Numbered from the stretch's first letter, positions 36,362 through 46,476 are shown. The stretch: 64,000 nucleotides of DNA from Nostocoides sp. Soil756 (GCF_001428065.1 NZ_LMSE01000002.1:1077362-1141361); one strand, 5' to 3'. A program made the numbers and translations. Notes: generated from the letters alone by a model not told the origin.

Positions 36362-38110
36362 ATGAGCACCGACGAGCCCCGTGACCCGGAGGGCGCCCGC
36401 GAGCGGCTCGAGGCCGAGCGCCGTTCCCTCGAGTCCGAGCTCGCCGCCGCGCGAAGCCGCGGGGGCGCCGACCCCGCCCGGCTGCGCGCCCTCGAGCGCG
36501 ACCTGGCCACCCTCCGCTCGCAGTCGGCCACGCTGTCGGCGCAGAACGAGCGCCTGGTGCGCACGCTGCGTGACGCGCGCGAGCAGATCGTCACGCTGAA
36601 GTCCGAGGTCGACCGGCTGGCGCAGCCGCCGGCCGCGTACGGCACCGTCATCGAGCTCTTCGACGACGGCACCGCCGACATCCTCACCAGCGGCCGCAAG
36701 ATGCACGTGGCTGTCAGCCCCTCGCTGGAGCCGGGCGCCCTGGCCGCGGGCCGCGAGGTGATGCTCAACGAGGCGATGAACATCGTGGCCGCCCACGGGT
36801 TCGAGACCGTGGGCGAGGTCGTGCTGTGCAAGGAGGTCCTCGAGGGCGGTCGGGTGCTCGTGGTGGCCCAGGCCGACGAGGAGCGGGTCTGCCGGATGGC
36901 CGCGTCGCTGGCCGGCGAGACCGTCCGGGCCGGCGACGCGCTGCTGCTCGAGCCGCGCTCGGGGTTCGTCTACGAGCGCATCCCCAAGGCCGAGGTCGCC
37001 GATCTCGTCCTCGAGGAGGTGCCCGACATCGACTACAGCGACATCGGCGGGCTCACGGGGCAGATCGAGGCCATCCGCGACGCCGTGGAGCTGCCCTACC
37101 TGCACCCCGACCTCTATACCGAGCACCAGCTCAAGCCCCCCAAGGGGGTCCTGCTCTACGGCCCGCCCGGCTGCGGCAAGACCATGATCGCCAAGGCGGT
37201 CGCGGCGTCGCTGGCCCGCAAGGTGGCCGAGAAGGAGGGCCGCGAGCCGGGCAAGTCCTACTTCTTGAACATCAAGGGCCCCGAGCTGCTCAACAAGTAC
37301 GTCGGCGAGACCGAGCGGCACATCCGGCTGATCTTCCAGCGGGCGCGCGAGAAGTCCAGCGAGGGCTACCCCGTGGTGGTGTTCTTCGACGAGATGGAGT
37401 CGCTCTTCCGCACCCGCGGCTCGGGCGTCAGCTCCGACGTCGAGACGACCATCGTGCCCCAGCTGCTGGCCGAGATCGACGGGGTCGAGGGCCTCGAGCA
37501 CGTCATCGTCATCGGTGCGTCCAACCGCGAGGACATGATCGACCCCGCCATCCTGCGCCCCGGCCGGCTCGACGTGAAGATCAAGATCGAGCGGCCCGAC
37601 GCCGAGGCCGCCCGCGACATCTTCGCCAAGTACCTCACCGCCAGCCTGCCGCTGCACCCCGACGACGTCGCGCAGAACGGTGGCTCGGACGAGCTGGCCG
37701 TACAGGCGATGATCGACGCCACCGTGCTGCGGATGTACACCGAGGAGGAGGAGAACCGCTTCCTCGAGGTCACCTACGCCGGGGGCGACAAGGAGATCCT
37801 GTACTTCAAGGACTTCAACTCCGGCGCGATGATCCAGAACATCGTCGACCGCGCCAAGAAGATGGCGATCAAGGACCTGCTCGACACCGGCCAGCGCGGC
37901 CTGCGAGTCGAGCACCTGCTGCAGTCGTGCACCGACGAGTTCCGCGAGAACGAGGACCTGCCGAACACGACCAACCCCGACGACTGGGCCCGCATCTCGG
38001 GCAAGAAGGGCGAGCGGATCGTCTACATCCGCACGCTCATCAAGACCAAGGAGGGGACCGAGCCGGGCAAGTCCGTCACGACGGTCGCCAACACCGGCCA
38101 GTACCTCTGA
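36362..38110 (+). CDS. mpa: Mpa/ARC: proteasome-activating AAA ATPase
   Basis: A 582-residue ATPase that recognises pupylated proteins, unfolds them and feeds the 20S core. The N-terminal coiled coil (about 8-75; rich in Arg/Glu with LESELAAAR) binds Pup. Two OB-like domains follow. The AAA domain has Walker [15 protein letters not shown] and Walker [12 protein letters not shown]. The C-terminus GQYL is the Mpa tail that docks on the proteasome alpha ring. ATG 36362 is five bases after TATCGT (36351-36356). It is separated by other genes from dop and pup downstream, as in M. tuberculosis. Confidence 0.96.
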   Translation: MSTDEPRDPEGARERLEAERRSLESELAAARSRGGADPARLRALERDLATLRSQSATLSAQNERLVRTLRDAREQIVTLKSEVDRLAQPPAAYGTVIELFDDGTADILTSGRKMHVAVSPSLEPGALAAGREVMLNEAMNIVAAHGFETVGEVVLCKEVLEGGRVLVVAQADEERVCRMAASLAGETVRAGDALLLEPRSGFVYERIPKAEVADLVLEEVPDIDYSDIGGLTGQIEAIRDAVELPYLHPDLYTEHQLKPPKGVLLYGPPGCGKTMIAKAVAASLARKVAEKEGREPGKSYFLNIKGPELLNKYVGETERHIRLIFQRAREKSSEGYPVVVFFDEMESLFRTRGSGVSSDVETTIVPQLLAEIDGVEGLEHVIVIGASNREDMIDPAILRPGRLDVKIKIERPDAEAARDIFAKYLTASLPLHPDDVAQNGGSDELAVQAMIDATVLRMYTEEEENRFLEVTYAGGDKEILYFKDFNSGAMIQNIVDRAKKMAIKDLLDTGQRGLRVEHLLQSCTDEFRENEDLPNTTNPDDWARISGKKGERIVYIRTLIKTKEGTEPGKSVTTVANTGQYL

Positions 38111-38130
38111 CCCCCGCCCCCACCTCGGCT

Positions 38131-38149
38131 TTTCGGGGTCACCCCGAAA
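38131..38149. repeat. Perfect 19-bp palindrome after mpa
   Basis: TTTCGGGGT-C-ACCCCGAAA: two 9-base arms around one C. It sits immediately before a second, larger palindrome (38151-38189). The pair fills the gap between convergent mpa and DUF3054 genes and may be part of a tandem terminator or a REP-like repeat. Confidence 0.5.
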
Positions 38150-38150
38150 T

Positions 38151-38189
38151 GTCAGCCTCCCCCCGGTTCGGAACCGGGGGGAGGCTGAC
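38151..38189. terminator. 19-bp-arm hairpin between mpa and DUF3054
   Basis: GTCAGCCTCCCCCCGGTTC (38151-38169) and its exact reverse complement (38171-38189) surround a single G, so the RNA could form a very stable stem with a small loop. It lies between the stops of two convergent genes and should terminate from both sides. Confidence 0.75.
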
Positions 38190-38225
38190 GAACCGGGGTC
38201 TCGCGCTGTTCCCAGCCGGGGCCGG

Positions 38226-38576
38226 TCAGACGGGCAGCAGCCGGACCAGGAGGCGCCAGCCCAGGAGGAACACGCCCAGCACCACGGTCGCCACCACGAC
38301 GAACGACACCGCCACCCCCTGCGCCGCGACCGCGCGCAGGACCATGCCCACGACCACCGTGGACGCCACGACGACCGCGCCGAAGGCCAGCGTGCGGGGG
38401 CCGCCGTCGAGGACGACACTCGCGAGCAGCCAGCCGGCTGCCGTCCCCACCAGGAAGGGCAGGGCGGTGCGGGCGATGCCGGGGACGTCGAGCCCCTCGG
38501 CGTGCGAGCGCCGGCCCACGGCGGCGAAGACCAGCACGAGCACGACGTCGAGGAACGCCGGCAGGAGGCGGCTCAT
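38226..38576 (-). CDS. DUF3054 family membrane protein
   Basis: A 116-residue protein of the DUF3054 family with four hydrophobic segments (DVVLVLVFAAVG, LPFLVGTAAGWLLASVVL, LAFGAVVVASTVVVGMVL, VVATVVLGVFLLGW). The segment FAAVGRRSHAEG after the first helix is typical. Function is unknown. It starts inside the prs stop (ATGA overlap), so it is translated from the prs message; the pairing with a nucleotide-synthesis gene is unexplained. Confidence 0.82.
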   Translation of the reverse strand: MSRLLPAFLDVVLVLVFAAVGRRSHAEGLDVPGIARTALPFLVGTAAGWLLASVVLDGGPRTLAFGAVVVASTVVVGMVLRAVAAQGVAVSFVVVATVVLGVFLLGWRLLVRLLPV

Positions 38577-39565
38577 CCGCCGACCCGCTCGAAGAGCGAG
38601 CGCTGCCGGGGAGGGGCGTGCGTGGGGTCGACGCCGTCGAACAGGCTCGAGACCGACTCGCCCTCGTGGATGCGCTTGATGGCCTCGGCGAACAGCCCCG
38701 CGACCGAGCGCACCTTCAGCGCCGGCCAGCCGGGCGGCGCCGGCACGGTGTCGGTGGTGACGACCTCGGAGATCATCGGGTGGTGGCGCAGGCGCTCGAC
38801 CGCGGTGCCGGCGAACAGCCCGTGGGTGCAGGCCACCGCGGCCTCGGTGACGCCGTGGTCGGCGAGGCGGTCGAGCAGCTCGATGATGCTGCCGCCGGTG
38901 GCGATCTCGTCGTCGAGGACGATGGCGCGCTTGCCCTCGACGTCCCCGACGATGGAGTCGATGACGACGCGGTCGTCGGCCAGGCGTCGCTTCGAGCCGG
39001 CGGCGACCGGCAGGCCCAGCAGCCGGGAGAACTGGGTCGCGTCCTTGGCGTTGCCGAGGTCGGGGGAGACGACCACGCTGTCGGTGAGGTCGCCCTCGCG
39101 GAAGTGCGCCGCCAGCTCGCCGAGGGAGGTGAGGTGGTCGACCGGCACCGAGAAGAAGCCGTGCACCTGCGGGGCGTGCAGGTTCATCGTGATGACCCGG
39201 TCGACGCCCGCCGTCGCGATGAGGTCGGCCACGAGCCGGCCGCCGAGCGAGATGCGCGAGGCGTCCTTCTTGTCCGACCGCGCGTAGGCGAAGTGCGGGA
39301 TGACCGCGGTCACCATGGCCGCGGAGGCGCCGCGGGCCGCATCCACCATCAGCAGGAGCTCCATCAGGGAGTCCTGGGTCGGCGGCACCAGCGGCTGGAC
39401 GATGTAGACGTCGCGCTGGCGGCAGTTGGCCAGCAGCTGGGCCTGGAGGCAGTCGTTGCTGAACCGGCTCGTCACCGACTCCGACAGCGGCACCCCGAGC
39501 GCGTCGCAGATGTCGTGTGCGAGCTCGCGGTGCGCCGACCCGGAGAAGACGACGATCTCGCGCAT
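38573..39565 (-). CDS. Ribose-phosphate diphosphokinase (divergent PRPP synthetase)
   Basis: A 330-residue PRPP synthetase that converts ribose 5-phosphate and ATP to PRPP. The ATP-site loop is FAYARSDKKDASR (usual YARQDRK), the metal/ribose site is TMNLHAPQVHGFFSVPVDHL, and the ribose-phosphate loop is LDDEIATGGSIIELL (usual DDMIDTAGT). These deviations suggest a second, atypical isoform rather than the main housekeeping Prs. The ATG is six bases after TAGCCT (39572-39577, minus strand), whose TAG is the stop of the upstream esterase gene. Confidence 0.85.
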   Translation of the reverse strand: MREIVVFSGSAHRELAHDICDALGVPLSESVTSRFSNDCLQAQLLANCRQRDVYIVQPLVPPTQDSLMELLLMVDAARGASAAMVTAVIPHFAYARSDKKDASRISLGGRLVADLIATAGVDRVITMNLHAPQVHGFFSVPVDHLTSLGELAAHFREGDLTDSVVVSPDLGNAKDATQFSRLLGLPVAAGSKRRLADDRVVIDSIVGDVEGKRAIVLDDEIATGGSIIELLDRLADHGVTEAAVACTHGLFAGTAVERLRHHPMISEVVTTDTVPAPPGWPALKVRSVAGLFAEAIKRIHEGESVSSLFDGVDPTHAPPRQRSLFERVGG

Positions 39566-39571
39566 GGCGTC

Positions 39572-39577
39572 AGGCTA
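39572..39577 (-). promoter_or_regulatory. -10 element TAGCCT embedded in the esterase stop codon
   Basis: Read on the minus strand, TAGCCT begins with the TAG stop of the alpha/beta hydrolase gene and ends six bases before the prs ATG. It is the minus-strand example of the stop-codon/-10 fusion seen at 21997, 35343 and 42145. Confidence 0.6.
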
Positions 39578-40561
39578 CTGGGCGCTCGAGGACCGTAGGG
39601 CCCGGGAGAGCTCGGTGACGAGCTCGTGCCGGTGCTGGCGCCCGATGGCCGTCGCCCCCGGGAAGGAGGCGAAGCCGTGCGGCACCCCGAGGTAGTTGGT
39701 GTGCCGGACGGGGACCCCGGCCTCCTCGAGCGCGGCCGCGTAGCGGATGCCGTCGTCGCGGATGGGGTCGAGGTCGGCGGTCTGGACCAGCGCCGGCGGC
39801 AGCCCCGCGAGGTCGCCGAACAGCGGCGACACCAGCGGGTCGCGAGGGTCCTCGCCCGCGGGCAGGTAGTGGTCGCGGAAGGCATCGACCGAGCGGCGGC
39901 TGAGGACCGGGGCCTCGGCGTGCTCGTCGAGGCTGGGGGAGGCCATGGTCAGGTCGGTGGCCGGGTAGACCAGGGCCTGGTGGCGCAGGTTGGTCATCCC
40001 GGCGTCGCGCATCACCTGGGCCACCACGGCCGCCAGGTTGCCGCCGGCCGAGTCGCCGGCCACCGCCATCCGCGAGGTGTCGGCCCGCAGCACGTCGCCC
40101 GACGCGGCCACCCAGGTCGTGGCGTCGACGCAGTCGTGGGCGGCGGTCGGCGCGCGGTGCTCGGGCGCCATCCGGTAGTCGACCGACACCACGACCGCGC
40201 CCACCTCGGCGGCCAGGTACGTGCAGATCGGGTCGTAGTCGACGACGTTGCCCCACACCCAGCCACCGCCGTGGAACCACATGACGACGGGCACGTCGGT
40301 GCGGGCGTCGCGCAGGGCCCGCGGGCGGTAGATGCGCAGTGGGATCTCGTGGTCGTCACGGGCCGGCGCGGTGCCGAAGGTGATGCCGACCGCCGGGTCG
40401 ACCGCGCCGGTGACCGCCGCCGCGAGCCGGCCGCGCGGGCGGACCCGGGTGCGGACCTGCTGGATGCCGTCGAGGTCGAGGCTCTCGACGGGCTTTCCCA
40501 GCGTGTCGACGGCCAGGGTGAGCAGGGTCGTGATCGGGGGCATGCCCCGGTAGCTGCGCAT
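39575..40561 (-). CDS. Alpha/beta hydrolase, HSL-type esterase
   Basis: A 328-residue esterase of the hormone-sensitive lipase group. The oxyanion motif HGGG is in MWFHGGGWVWGN, the nucleophile is Ser in AGDSAGGNLAAV, and the acid/His pair is in LDPIRDDG and GVPHGFASFPG. It is cytoplasmic. The start is divergent from dop, with CATACT six bases before the ATG overlapping dop's TATGGT on the other strand, so the two promoters are back to back. Substrate unknown. Confidence 0.9.
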   Translation of the reverse strand: MRSYRGMPPITTLLTLAVDTLGKPVESLDLDGIQQVRTRVRPRGRLAAAVTGAVDPAVGITFGTAPARDDHEIPLRIYRPRALRDARTDVPVVMWFHGGGWVWGNVVDYDPICTYLAAEVGAVVVSVDYRMAPEHRAPTAAHDCVDATTWVAASGDVLRADTSRMAVAGDSAGGNLAAVVAQVMRDAGMTNLRHQALVYPATDLTMASPSLDEHAEAPVLSRRSVDAFRDHYLPAGEDPRDPLVSPLFGDLAGLPPALVQTADLDPIRDDGIRYAAALEEAGVPVRHTNYLGVPHGFASFPGATAIGRQHRHELVTELSRALRSSSAQ

Positions 40562-40581
40562 CGGCTCAGTATGGTCGAGCC

Positions 40582-42147
40582 ATGACCGTGCGCCGGGTGA
40601 TGGGGATCGAGACCGAGTACGGCATCGTCGTCCCGGGCGACCCGCAGGCCAACCCCATGGTCGCCTCGGGCGACGTCGTCACCGCCTACGCCCGCGCCCG
40701 CGGCATCCGGCCGGCCCGCGCCAGCTGGGACTACGCCGACGAGGCCCCGCTGCGCGACGCCCGTGGCTTCGACATGGGCCGGGCCCAGGCCCACCCGAGC
40801 CAGCTCACCGACGAGCTCGAGGACCCGACGATGGCCAACGTGGTGCTCACCAACGGTGCGCGCCTCTACGTCGACCACGCCCACCCCGAGTACAGCTCGC
40901 CCGAGGTCACCACCCCGCGGGCGGCCGTCATCTGGGACCGCGCGGGCGAGCTCGTGATGCGCGAGGCGGTCGAGCGCCTCGCCACCGTGCCGCCCGGGGT
41001 CAATCTCTACAAGAACAACGCCGACGGCAAGGGCGTCTCGTACGGCACCCACGAGAACTACCTGATGTCGCGGGCCACGCCGTTCGCCGCGATCGTGCGG
41101 CACCTGACGCCGTTCTTCGTCGCGCGCCAGGTGATGTGCGGCAGCGGGCGGGTCGGTATCGGGGTCGACTCGCGCACCGCCGGCTACCAGATCGCCCAGC
41201 GCAGCGACTTCTTCGAGGTCGAGGTGGGCCTCGAGACCACCCTGAAGCGCCCCATCATCAACACCCGGGACGAGCCGCACGCGGTGGCCGACAAGTACCG
41301 CCGGCTGCACGTCATCCTCGGCGACTGCAACCACGCCGACGTGGCGAACCTGCTGAAGATGGGCACCACCTCGCTGGTGCTCGCGATGATCGAGGCCGAC
41401 GCAATGGGCACCGACCTCACCGTGCGCCGGCCGGTCGGCACGCTGCACGAGGTGTCGCACGACCCGACCCTGAAGACCACCCTCGAGCTGGCCGACGGGC
41501 GCCGGCTCACCGCCGTCGAGCTGCTCTGGGAGTACCACGACCGCGCCGCGGCCTTCGTCGACGAACGCTCCGGCGAGCCCGACCCCGACACCGCCGAGGT
41601 CCTGCACTGGTGGTCGGTGGTCCTCGACAAGCTCGGGCGCGACCCGATGGAGGCCCGCCGCGAGGTCGACTGGGTGGCCAAGCTGGCCGTCCTCGAGGGA
41701 TACCGCGAGCGCGACGGTCTGGGCTGGGCCGACCCGCGGCTCAAGGCCGTCGACCTGCAGTGGTCCGACGTCCGGGCCGACCGCGGCCTCGCCCACCGCC
41801 TGGCGGCCACGGGGCGCCTCGAGGTGCTGGTCGACGAGGCCGAGGTGCGGCGGGCGGTCACCGAGCCCCCGGCCGACACCCGGGCCTGGTTCCGCGGCAC
41901 CTGCCTCGCGCGCTTCCCCGACGACGTCGTCGCGGCGTCCTGGGACTCGGTCATCTTCGACGTCGCCGGCCAGCGGATGCTGCAGCGGGTCCCGATGCTG
42001 GAGCCGCTGCGTGGGACCGAGGCCGCGGTCGGCGACATCGTCCGCTCCGCCCCCGACGCCGCGTCGCTGCTGCGGGCCCTGGCCGCCTCGGCCGACAGCG
42101 GGCACGCCGAGGGACGCCAGCGCGGTCCGGGAGAAGTGTCCGACTAG
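40582..42147 (+). CDS. dop: Dop: Pup deamidase/depupylase
   Basis: A 521-residue glutamine-synthetase-like enzyme. It deamidates the C-terminal Gln of Pup and also removes Pup from substrates. MGIETEYGI is the GS-fold start; the Asp in LYVDHAHPEYSSPE is the catalytic Asp94-type residue of Dop/PafA. The segment after SWDYADEAPLRDARGFDM corresponds to the Dop-specific loop absent from PafA. The ATG is six bases after TATGGT (40570-40575). Its TAG stop forms part of the pup promoter. Homologue of Rv2112c. Confidence 0.96.
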   Translation: MTVRRVMGIETEYGIVVPGDPQANPMVASGDVVTAYARARGIRPARASWDYADEAPLRDARGFDMGRAQAHPSQLTDELEDPTMANVVLTNGARLYVDHAHPEYSSPEVTTPRAAVIWDRAGELVMREAVERLATVPPGVNLYKNNADGKGVSYGTHENYLMSRATPFAAIVRHLTPFFVARQVMCGSGRVGIGVDSRTAGYQIAQRSDFFEVEVGLETTLKRPIINTRDEPHAVADKYRRLHVILGDCNHADVANLLKMGTTSLVLAMIEADAMGTDLTVRRPVGTLHEVSHDPTLKTTLELADGRRLTAVELLWEYHDRAAAFVDERSGEPDPDTAEVLHWWSVVLDKLGRDPMEARREVDWVAKLAVLEGYRERDGLGWADPRLKAVDLQWSDVRADRGLAHRLAATGRLEVLVDEAEVRRAVTEPPADTRAWFRGTCLARFPDDVVAASWDSVIFDVAGQRMLQRVPMLEPLRGTEAAVGDIVRSAPDAASLLRALAASADSGHAEGRQRGPGEVSD

Positions 42148-42150
42148 GCT
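42145..42150 (+). promoter_or_regulatory. -10 element TAGGCT embedded in the dop stop codon; pup promoter
   Basis: TAGGCT begins with the dop stop. Unlike the leaderless cases, here the pup ATG is 33 bases further on and is preceded by an AAGGAG ribosome site (42170-42175), so this promoter would give a short leader feeding pup-prcB-prcA-pafA. Confidence 0.55.
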
Positions 42151-42183
42151 CGGGACACGTCCCCACCTCAAGGAGCGCTCAGC

Positions 42184-42378
42184 ATGCCCGGTCAGGAGCA
42201 GATCAAGCCGCAGCGGCGCGACGACGGCCCCGACGACGTCGACGTCCCGGTCCCCGCCGCGGCGTCCGCCTCGGCGCAGACGAGTGACATCGACGACATC
42301 CTCGACGAGATCGACGGTGTCCTGGAGTCCAACGCCGAGGAGTTCGTCCGCGGGTTCGTCCAGAAGGGCGGGCAGTGA
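42184..42378 (+). CDS. pup: Pup: prokaryotic ubiquitin-like protein
   Basis: A 64-residue, mostly disordered acidic protein ending GFVQKGGQ. The C-terminal Gln must be deamidated by Dop to Glu before PafA can attach it to lysines. The central helix ([20 protein letters not shown]) binds the Mpa coiled coil. AAGGAG lies 8 bases before the ATG. The last 4 nt overlap prcB. Confidence 0.97.
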   Translation: MPGQEQIKPQRRDDGPDDVDVPVPAAASASAQTSDIDDILDEIDGVLESNAEEFVRGFVQKGGQ

Positions 42379-43202
42379 CCGTCGGTGCCGGGTCCGGGCG
42401 CCTCCCCGACGCCTTCCTCGCCCCGGGGTCGTCCTCGTTCGCCGAGTTCCTGTCGGTGCAGGCCCCGAGCCTGCTGCCGGCTCGGCGCACCCTGCCGCCC
42501 GGCGTCACGGCGGAGGCCCCGCACGGGACCACCATCGTCACGGTGACCTTCGAGGGCGGGGTGGTGATGGCCGGTGACCGGCGCGCCACGATGGGCAACA
42601 TCATCGCCAACCGCGACATGGAGAAGGTGTTCGCCACCGACGAGTACAGCCTGGTCGGCATCGCCGGCACGGCCGGCCTCGCCATCGAGCTCGTGCGCCT
42701 GTTCCAGGTCGAGCTCGAGCACTACGAGAAGATCGAGGGCGCGCTGATGTCGCTCGAGGGCAAGGCCAACCGCCTGGCCTCCATGATCCGCGGCAACCTC
42801 GGGATGGCGATGCAGGGCCTCTCGGTCGTGCCGGTGTTCGCCGGCTACGACCTCGAGCAGTCCCGCGGCCGGATCTTCTCCTACGACGTCACCGGCGGCT
42901 GCTACGAGGAGCACGACCACCACAGCGTCGGGTCGGGCTCGCTCTTCGCCCGCGGCTCGCTCAAGAAGCGGTTCCGCCGCGGGCAGAGCCGTGACGAGGC
43001 CGTCGCCATCGCGGTCGAGGCGCTCTACGACGCCGCCGACGACGACTCGGCCACCGGCGGACCCGACGTCGGCCGCCGCATCTGGCCCACCGTCGGCGTG
43101 GTCGACGTCGAGGGCACCCGCTTCGTGGCCGAGGACGACGTGGCCGTGGTGGTGCAGGACCTGCTCGCCTCGCGCGTCGACGACCCGGGGGGTGCGCGAT
43201 GA
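42375..43202 (+). CDS. prcB: PrcB: proteasome beta subunit
   Basis: A 275-residue catalytic subunit of the 20S core. A 51-residue propeptide ends at HG, and Thr52 ([20 protein letters not shown]) becomes the N-terminal nucleophile after self-cleavage. Conserved core features GDRRAT and the Lys/Asp residues are in place. GTG start overlaps pup by 4 nt; the end overlaps prcA by 4 nt. Confidence 0.97.
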   Translation: MTVGAGSGRLPDAFLAPGSSSFAEFLSVQAPSLLPARRTLPPGVTAEAPHGTTIVTVTFEGGVVMAGDRRATMGNIIANRDMEKVFATDEYSLVGIAGTAGLAIELVRLFQVELEHYEKIEGALMSLEGKANRLASMIRGNLGMAMQGLSVVPVFAGYDLEQSRGRIFSYDVTGGCYEEHDHHSVGSGSLFARGSLKKRFRRGQSRDEAVAIAVEALYDAADDDSATGGPDVGRRIWPTVGVVDVEGTRFVAEDDVAVVVQDLLASRVDDPGGAR

Positions 43203-44014
43203 GCGCCGGCATGCCGTTCTACGTCTCGCCCGAGCAGCTCATGAAGGACCGGGCCGACTTCGCGCGCAAGGGCATCGCTCGCGGTCGCGCGGTGGTCGTG
43301 GTGCAGTTCGACGGCGGCATCGCGTTCGTGGCCGAGAACCCCAGCCGCGCCCTGCACAAGATCTCCGAGATCTACGACCGCATCGCCTTCGCGGCGGTCG
43401 GCAAGTACCCCGAGTTCGAGAACCTGCGGGTCGCCGGGGTGCGCTACGCCGACCTGCGGGGCTACTCCTACGACCGCTCCGACGTGACCGCCCGCGGCCT
43501 GGCCAACGCCTACGCGCAGACGCTCGGCACCGTGTTCACCCAGGAGTCCAAGCCCTACGAGGTCGAGCTCGTGGTGGCCGAGGTGGGCGCGAGCGTCGAG
43601 CACGACCAGATCTACCGCCTCACCTACGACGGCTCGGTCGCCGACGAGCAGGGCTTCGTGGCCATGGGTGGCGGCGCCGAGCAGATCGACGCCGGGCTGC
43701 GCGAGGCGTGGCGCCCCGGGATGAACCTGGCCGAGGTGCTCGTGCTGGCGGTCGGGCAGCTGGGCGCCGATCCGGCCGGCGGGGAGGCCCGCATCCTCTC
43801 GCCCGAACAGCTCGAGGTCGCGGTCCTCGACCGGTACCGCCCGCGGCGTCTCTTCCGGCGCATCTCCGGTGAGCTGCTGGGCCGCCTGTTGAGCACCGAC
43901 GACCCCACCGCCGACGTCCCCGAGGGCGACGAGGGTGACGACGGCGACTCGCTGCGCAGCGCCACCACCAACCCGCAGACCCAGCGTCCCGAGCACGGCG
44001 GCCCGTCCGAGTGA
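43199..44014 (+). CDS. prcA: PrcA: proteasome alpha subunit
   Basis: A 271-residue structural subunit. The N-terminal [20 protein letters not shown] forms the gate, and the alpha fold follows with [20 protein letters not shown]. The C-terminal 40 residues are acidic and unstructured, as in other actinobacteria. It overlaps prcB and pafA by 4 nt each, so the three are translationally coupled. Confidence 0.96.
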   Translation: MSAGMPFYVSPEQLMKDRADFARKGIARGRAVVVVQFDGGIAFVAENPSRALHKISEIYDRIAFAAVGKYPEFENLRVAGVRYADLRGYSYDRSDVTARGLANAYAQTLGTVFTQESKPYEVELVVAEVGASVEHDQIYRLTYDGSVADEQGFVAMGGGAEQIDAGLREAWRPGMNLAEVLVLAVGQLGADPAGGEARILSPEQLEVAVLDRYRPRRLFRRISGELLGRLLSTDDPTADVPEGDEGDDGDSLRSATTNPQTQRPEHGGPSE

Positions 44015-45393
44015 GCACCCGGGGCACTCGCCGCATCTTCGGCATCGAGAACGAGTACGGCATCACCTGCTCCACGGCCGGGCAGCGCACCCTCACCCCG
44101 GACGAGGTCGCGCGCTACCTCTTCCGCAAGGTCGTGGCGTGGGGCCGGTCCAGCAACGTGTTCCTCACCAACGGCTCGCGCCTCTACCTGGACGTGGGCT
44201 CGCACCCGGAGTACGCCACCGCCGAGTGCGACTCGGTGCGTCAGGTCGTGACCCACGACAAGGCGGGGGAGCGGATCATCGAGGGTCTCGTGGCCGACGC
44301 GCAGGTGCGCCTGCGCGAGGACGGCGTGGCCGGCGACATCTACGTCTTCAAGAACAACACCGACTCGGCCGGCAACTCCTACGGCTGCCACGAGAACTTC
44401 CTGGTCGCCCGCTCGGGGGAGTTCCAGGCCCTCAGCGAGACGCTGCTGCCGTTCCTCATCAGCCGCCAGCTCACGTGTGGCGCCGGCAAGCTCGTGGCCG
44501 GCACCAAGGGCGCCTCCTACGCGCTCAGCCAGCGCGCCGACCACATCTGGGAGGGCGTGTCGTCGGCCACCACCCGCAGCCGGCCCATCATCAACACCCG
44601 CGACGAGCCGCACGCCGACGCCGAGCACTACCGGCGCCTGCACGTCATCGTCGGCGACTCCAACATGGCCGAGACCACCACCATGCTCAAGGTCGGGTCG
44701 GCCGACCTGGTCCTGCGGATGATCGAGGCCGGCGTCGTCATGCGCGACCTCACCCTCGAGAACCCGATCCGGGCCATCCGCGAGATCTCCCACGACCTCA
44801 CCGGCCGGCGCACAGTCCGGCTGGCGAACGGCCGCGAGCTCTCGGCCCTGGACCTGCAGCGCCAGTACCACGAGAAGGCGGTCGAGTTCGTCGCGCGCGA
44901 GGGGGCCACCGACAGCCTCCACCACCGCGTCCTCGACCTCTGGGACCGCACCCTCACCGCCGTCGAGACCGGGAGTCTCGCCCTGGTGGGCACCGAGATC
45001 GACTGGGTCGTCAAGTACCGGCTCATCGAGGACTACGCCACCCGGCACGGGCTCGACCTCGACCACCCGCGGCTGGCCCAGATCGACCTGGCCTACCACG
45101 ACATCGACCGCAGCCGCGGGCTGTTCTACCTGCTCCAGCGCCGGGGCCGGGTCGCCCGCGTCGTCTCCGACCCCGAGGTCTTCGAGGCCAAGGTGCGCCC
45201 GCCGCAGACCACCCGGGCCAAGCTGCGGGGCGACTTCATCCGCGCGGCCCAGGAGCACCGCCGCGACTTCACCGTCGACTGGGTGCACCTCAAGCTCAAC
45301 GACCAGGCGCAGCGCACCGTCCTCTGCAAGGACCCGTTCCTGGCGGAGGACGCCCGCGTCGACCGGCTCGTCGAGGGGATGTCGGCGAGCTGA
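44011..45393 (+). CDS. pafA: PafA: Pup--protein ligase
   Basis: A 460-residue glutamine-synthetase-like ligase that uses ATP to join the C-terminal Glu of Pup to substrate lysines. It is paralogous to Dop in this window: [25 protein letters not shown] with the catalytic Asp, and the shared [12 protein letters not shown] segment. The GTG start overlaps prcA. In this organism pafA directly follows prcA, whereas in M. tuberculosis other genes lie between them. Confidence 0.96.
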   Translation: MSTRGTRRIFGIENEYGITCSTAGQRTLTPDEVARYLFRKVVAWGRSSNVFLTNGSRLYLDVGSHPEYATAECDSVRQVVTHDKAGERIIEGLVADAQVRLREDGVAGDIYVFKNNTDSAGNSYGCHENFLVARSGEFQALSETLLPFLISRQLTCGAGKLVAGTKGASYALSQRADHIWEGVSSATTRSRPIINTRDEPHADAEHYRRLHVIVGDSNMAETTTMLKVGSADLVLRMIEAGVVMRDLTLENPIRAIREISHDLTGRRTVRLANGRELSALDLQRQYHEKAVEFVAREGATDSLHHRVLDLWDRTLTAVETGSLALVGTEIDWVVKYRLIEDYATRHGLDLDHPRLAQIDLAYHDIDRSRGLFYLLQRRGRVARVVSDPEVFEAKVRPPQTTRAKLRGDFIRAAQEHRRDFTVDWVHLKLNDQAQRTVLCKDPFLAEDARVDRLVEGMSAS

Positions 45394-45525
45394 GGCGGCC
45401 CGCCGGGCAGCCGGCACGACCGGCGTCCTCACAGGTGGCGATGAGGGAGTTCGCAACTGGCGCGGTTATCGTGGATGGCTGTTGTCCGCTTCCCGGCAGC
45501 GCCCCCGATTCGAAGGTTCGTCCTC

Positions 45526-46476
45526 GTGCCACGTCGCCTGACCACCGTCCTGTCCACCGCCGCTCTCGCCGGCGCGCTCGCCCTCACCGGCTGCGGTGAG
45601 GAGACCGGCTCGACCCCGTCCTCGACCCTCACCGGCGTGACCGTCACCGGGTCCGACCCCAAGGCCGAGCCCACCGTCAAGGTCGACGCCCCGCTGAAGC
45701 TCACCAAGACCGAGTCCAAGGTCGTCACCGAGGGCACCGGGACGACCGTGAAGAAGGACGACCTGGTCTCGCTCCAGGCGGTCCTGGTCAACGGCACCGA
45801 CGGCAAGGTCCTCACCAGCACCTGGAAGCAGGGCCCGGTGGGTCTCGACCTGGGCGCCGCCGACCTCTTCGCCTCGTTCAAGAGCGAGATCCCCGGCAAG
45901 AAGCTCGGCTCACGGGTGGTCATCGCCTCGACCCCCGCCGACGCCTACGGCGCCACGGGGAACCAGCAGCTCGGCATCGGCAAGGACGACCCGGTCGTCT
46001 TCGTCGTCGACCTGTTGAGCACGACCAAGGTCCTCAAGGAGGCCACCGGCACCGCCGTCGCCCCCAAGGCGGGCCTGCCCACCGTGGTGATGAACCCCGG
46101 CAAGCCGGCCACCATCACCGCTCCCAAGGGCGTGAAGCCGCCCACCAAGACCGTGGTCCAGCCGCTCATCACGGGCACCGGCCCCGCCGTCGAGAAGGGC
46201 CAGACGGTGCGGGTGGCCTACACCGGCGCGCTCTACCGCAACGGCGAGGTCTTCGACTCCAGCGCCAGCCGCCCCGAGCAGCCGTACTTCGAGTTCACGG
46301 TCGGCCAGGGTCAGGTCATCAAGGGCTGGGACAACGGCCTGCTGGGCCAGAAGGTCGGCAGCCGCGTCCTGCTCGTCATCCCCCCGGCCGACGGCTACGG
46401 CGCCGCCGGCAGCGGCGACAAGATCAAGGGCACCGACACCCTGATGTTCGTCGTCGACATCCTCGCCGCGTACTGA
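45526..46476 (+). CDS. Lipoprotein with two FKBP-type peptidyl-prolyl isomerase domains
   Basis: A 316-residue extracytoplasmic foldase. From the GTG at 45526 the N-terminus is MPRRLTTVLSTAALAGALAL followed by TGC, a lipobox with Cys23. The first FKBP-like unit (about 70-170) lacks several usual residues, and the second (about 215-316) is a good match (VAYTGALYRNGEVFDSS, VIKGWDNGLLGQKVGSRVLL). An in-frame ATG at 45475 would add 17 residues and bury the signal peptide; it lies only 2 bases after TATCGT (45467-45472), so that hexamer more likely starts a leader with an AAGG site near the chosen GTG. Confidence 0.88.
   Translation: MPRRLTTVLSTAALAGALALTGCGEETGSTPSSTLTGVTVTGSDPKAEPTVKVDAPLKLTKTESKVVTEGTGTTVKKDDLVSLQAVLVNGTDGKVLTSTWKQGPVGLDLGAADLFASFKSEIPGKKLGSRVVIASTPADAYGATGNQQLGIGKDDPVVFVVDLLSTTKVLKEATGTAVAPKAGLPTVVMNPGKPATITAPKGVKPPTKTVVQPLITGTGPAVEKGQTVRVAYTGALYRNGEVFDSSASRPEQPYFEFTVGQGQVIKGWDNGLLGQKVGSRVLLVIPPADGYGAAGSGDKIKGTDTLMFVVDILAAY

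Noticed and set aside
36350..38419. 689-codon open frame on the minus strand
   Set aside because: Antisense to mpa; its translation is low complexity and it also runs through the terminator palindromes and DUF3054 in another frame.
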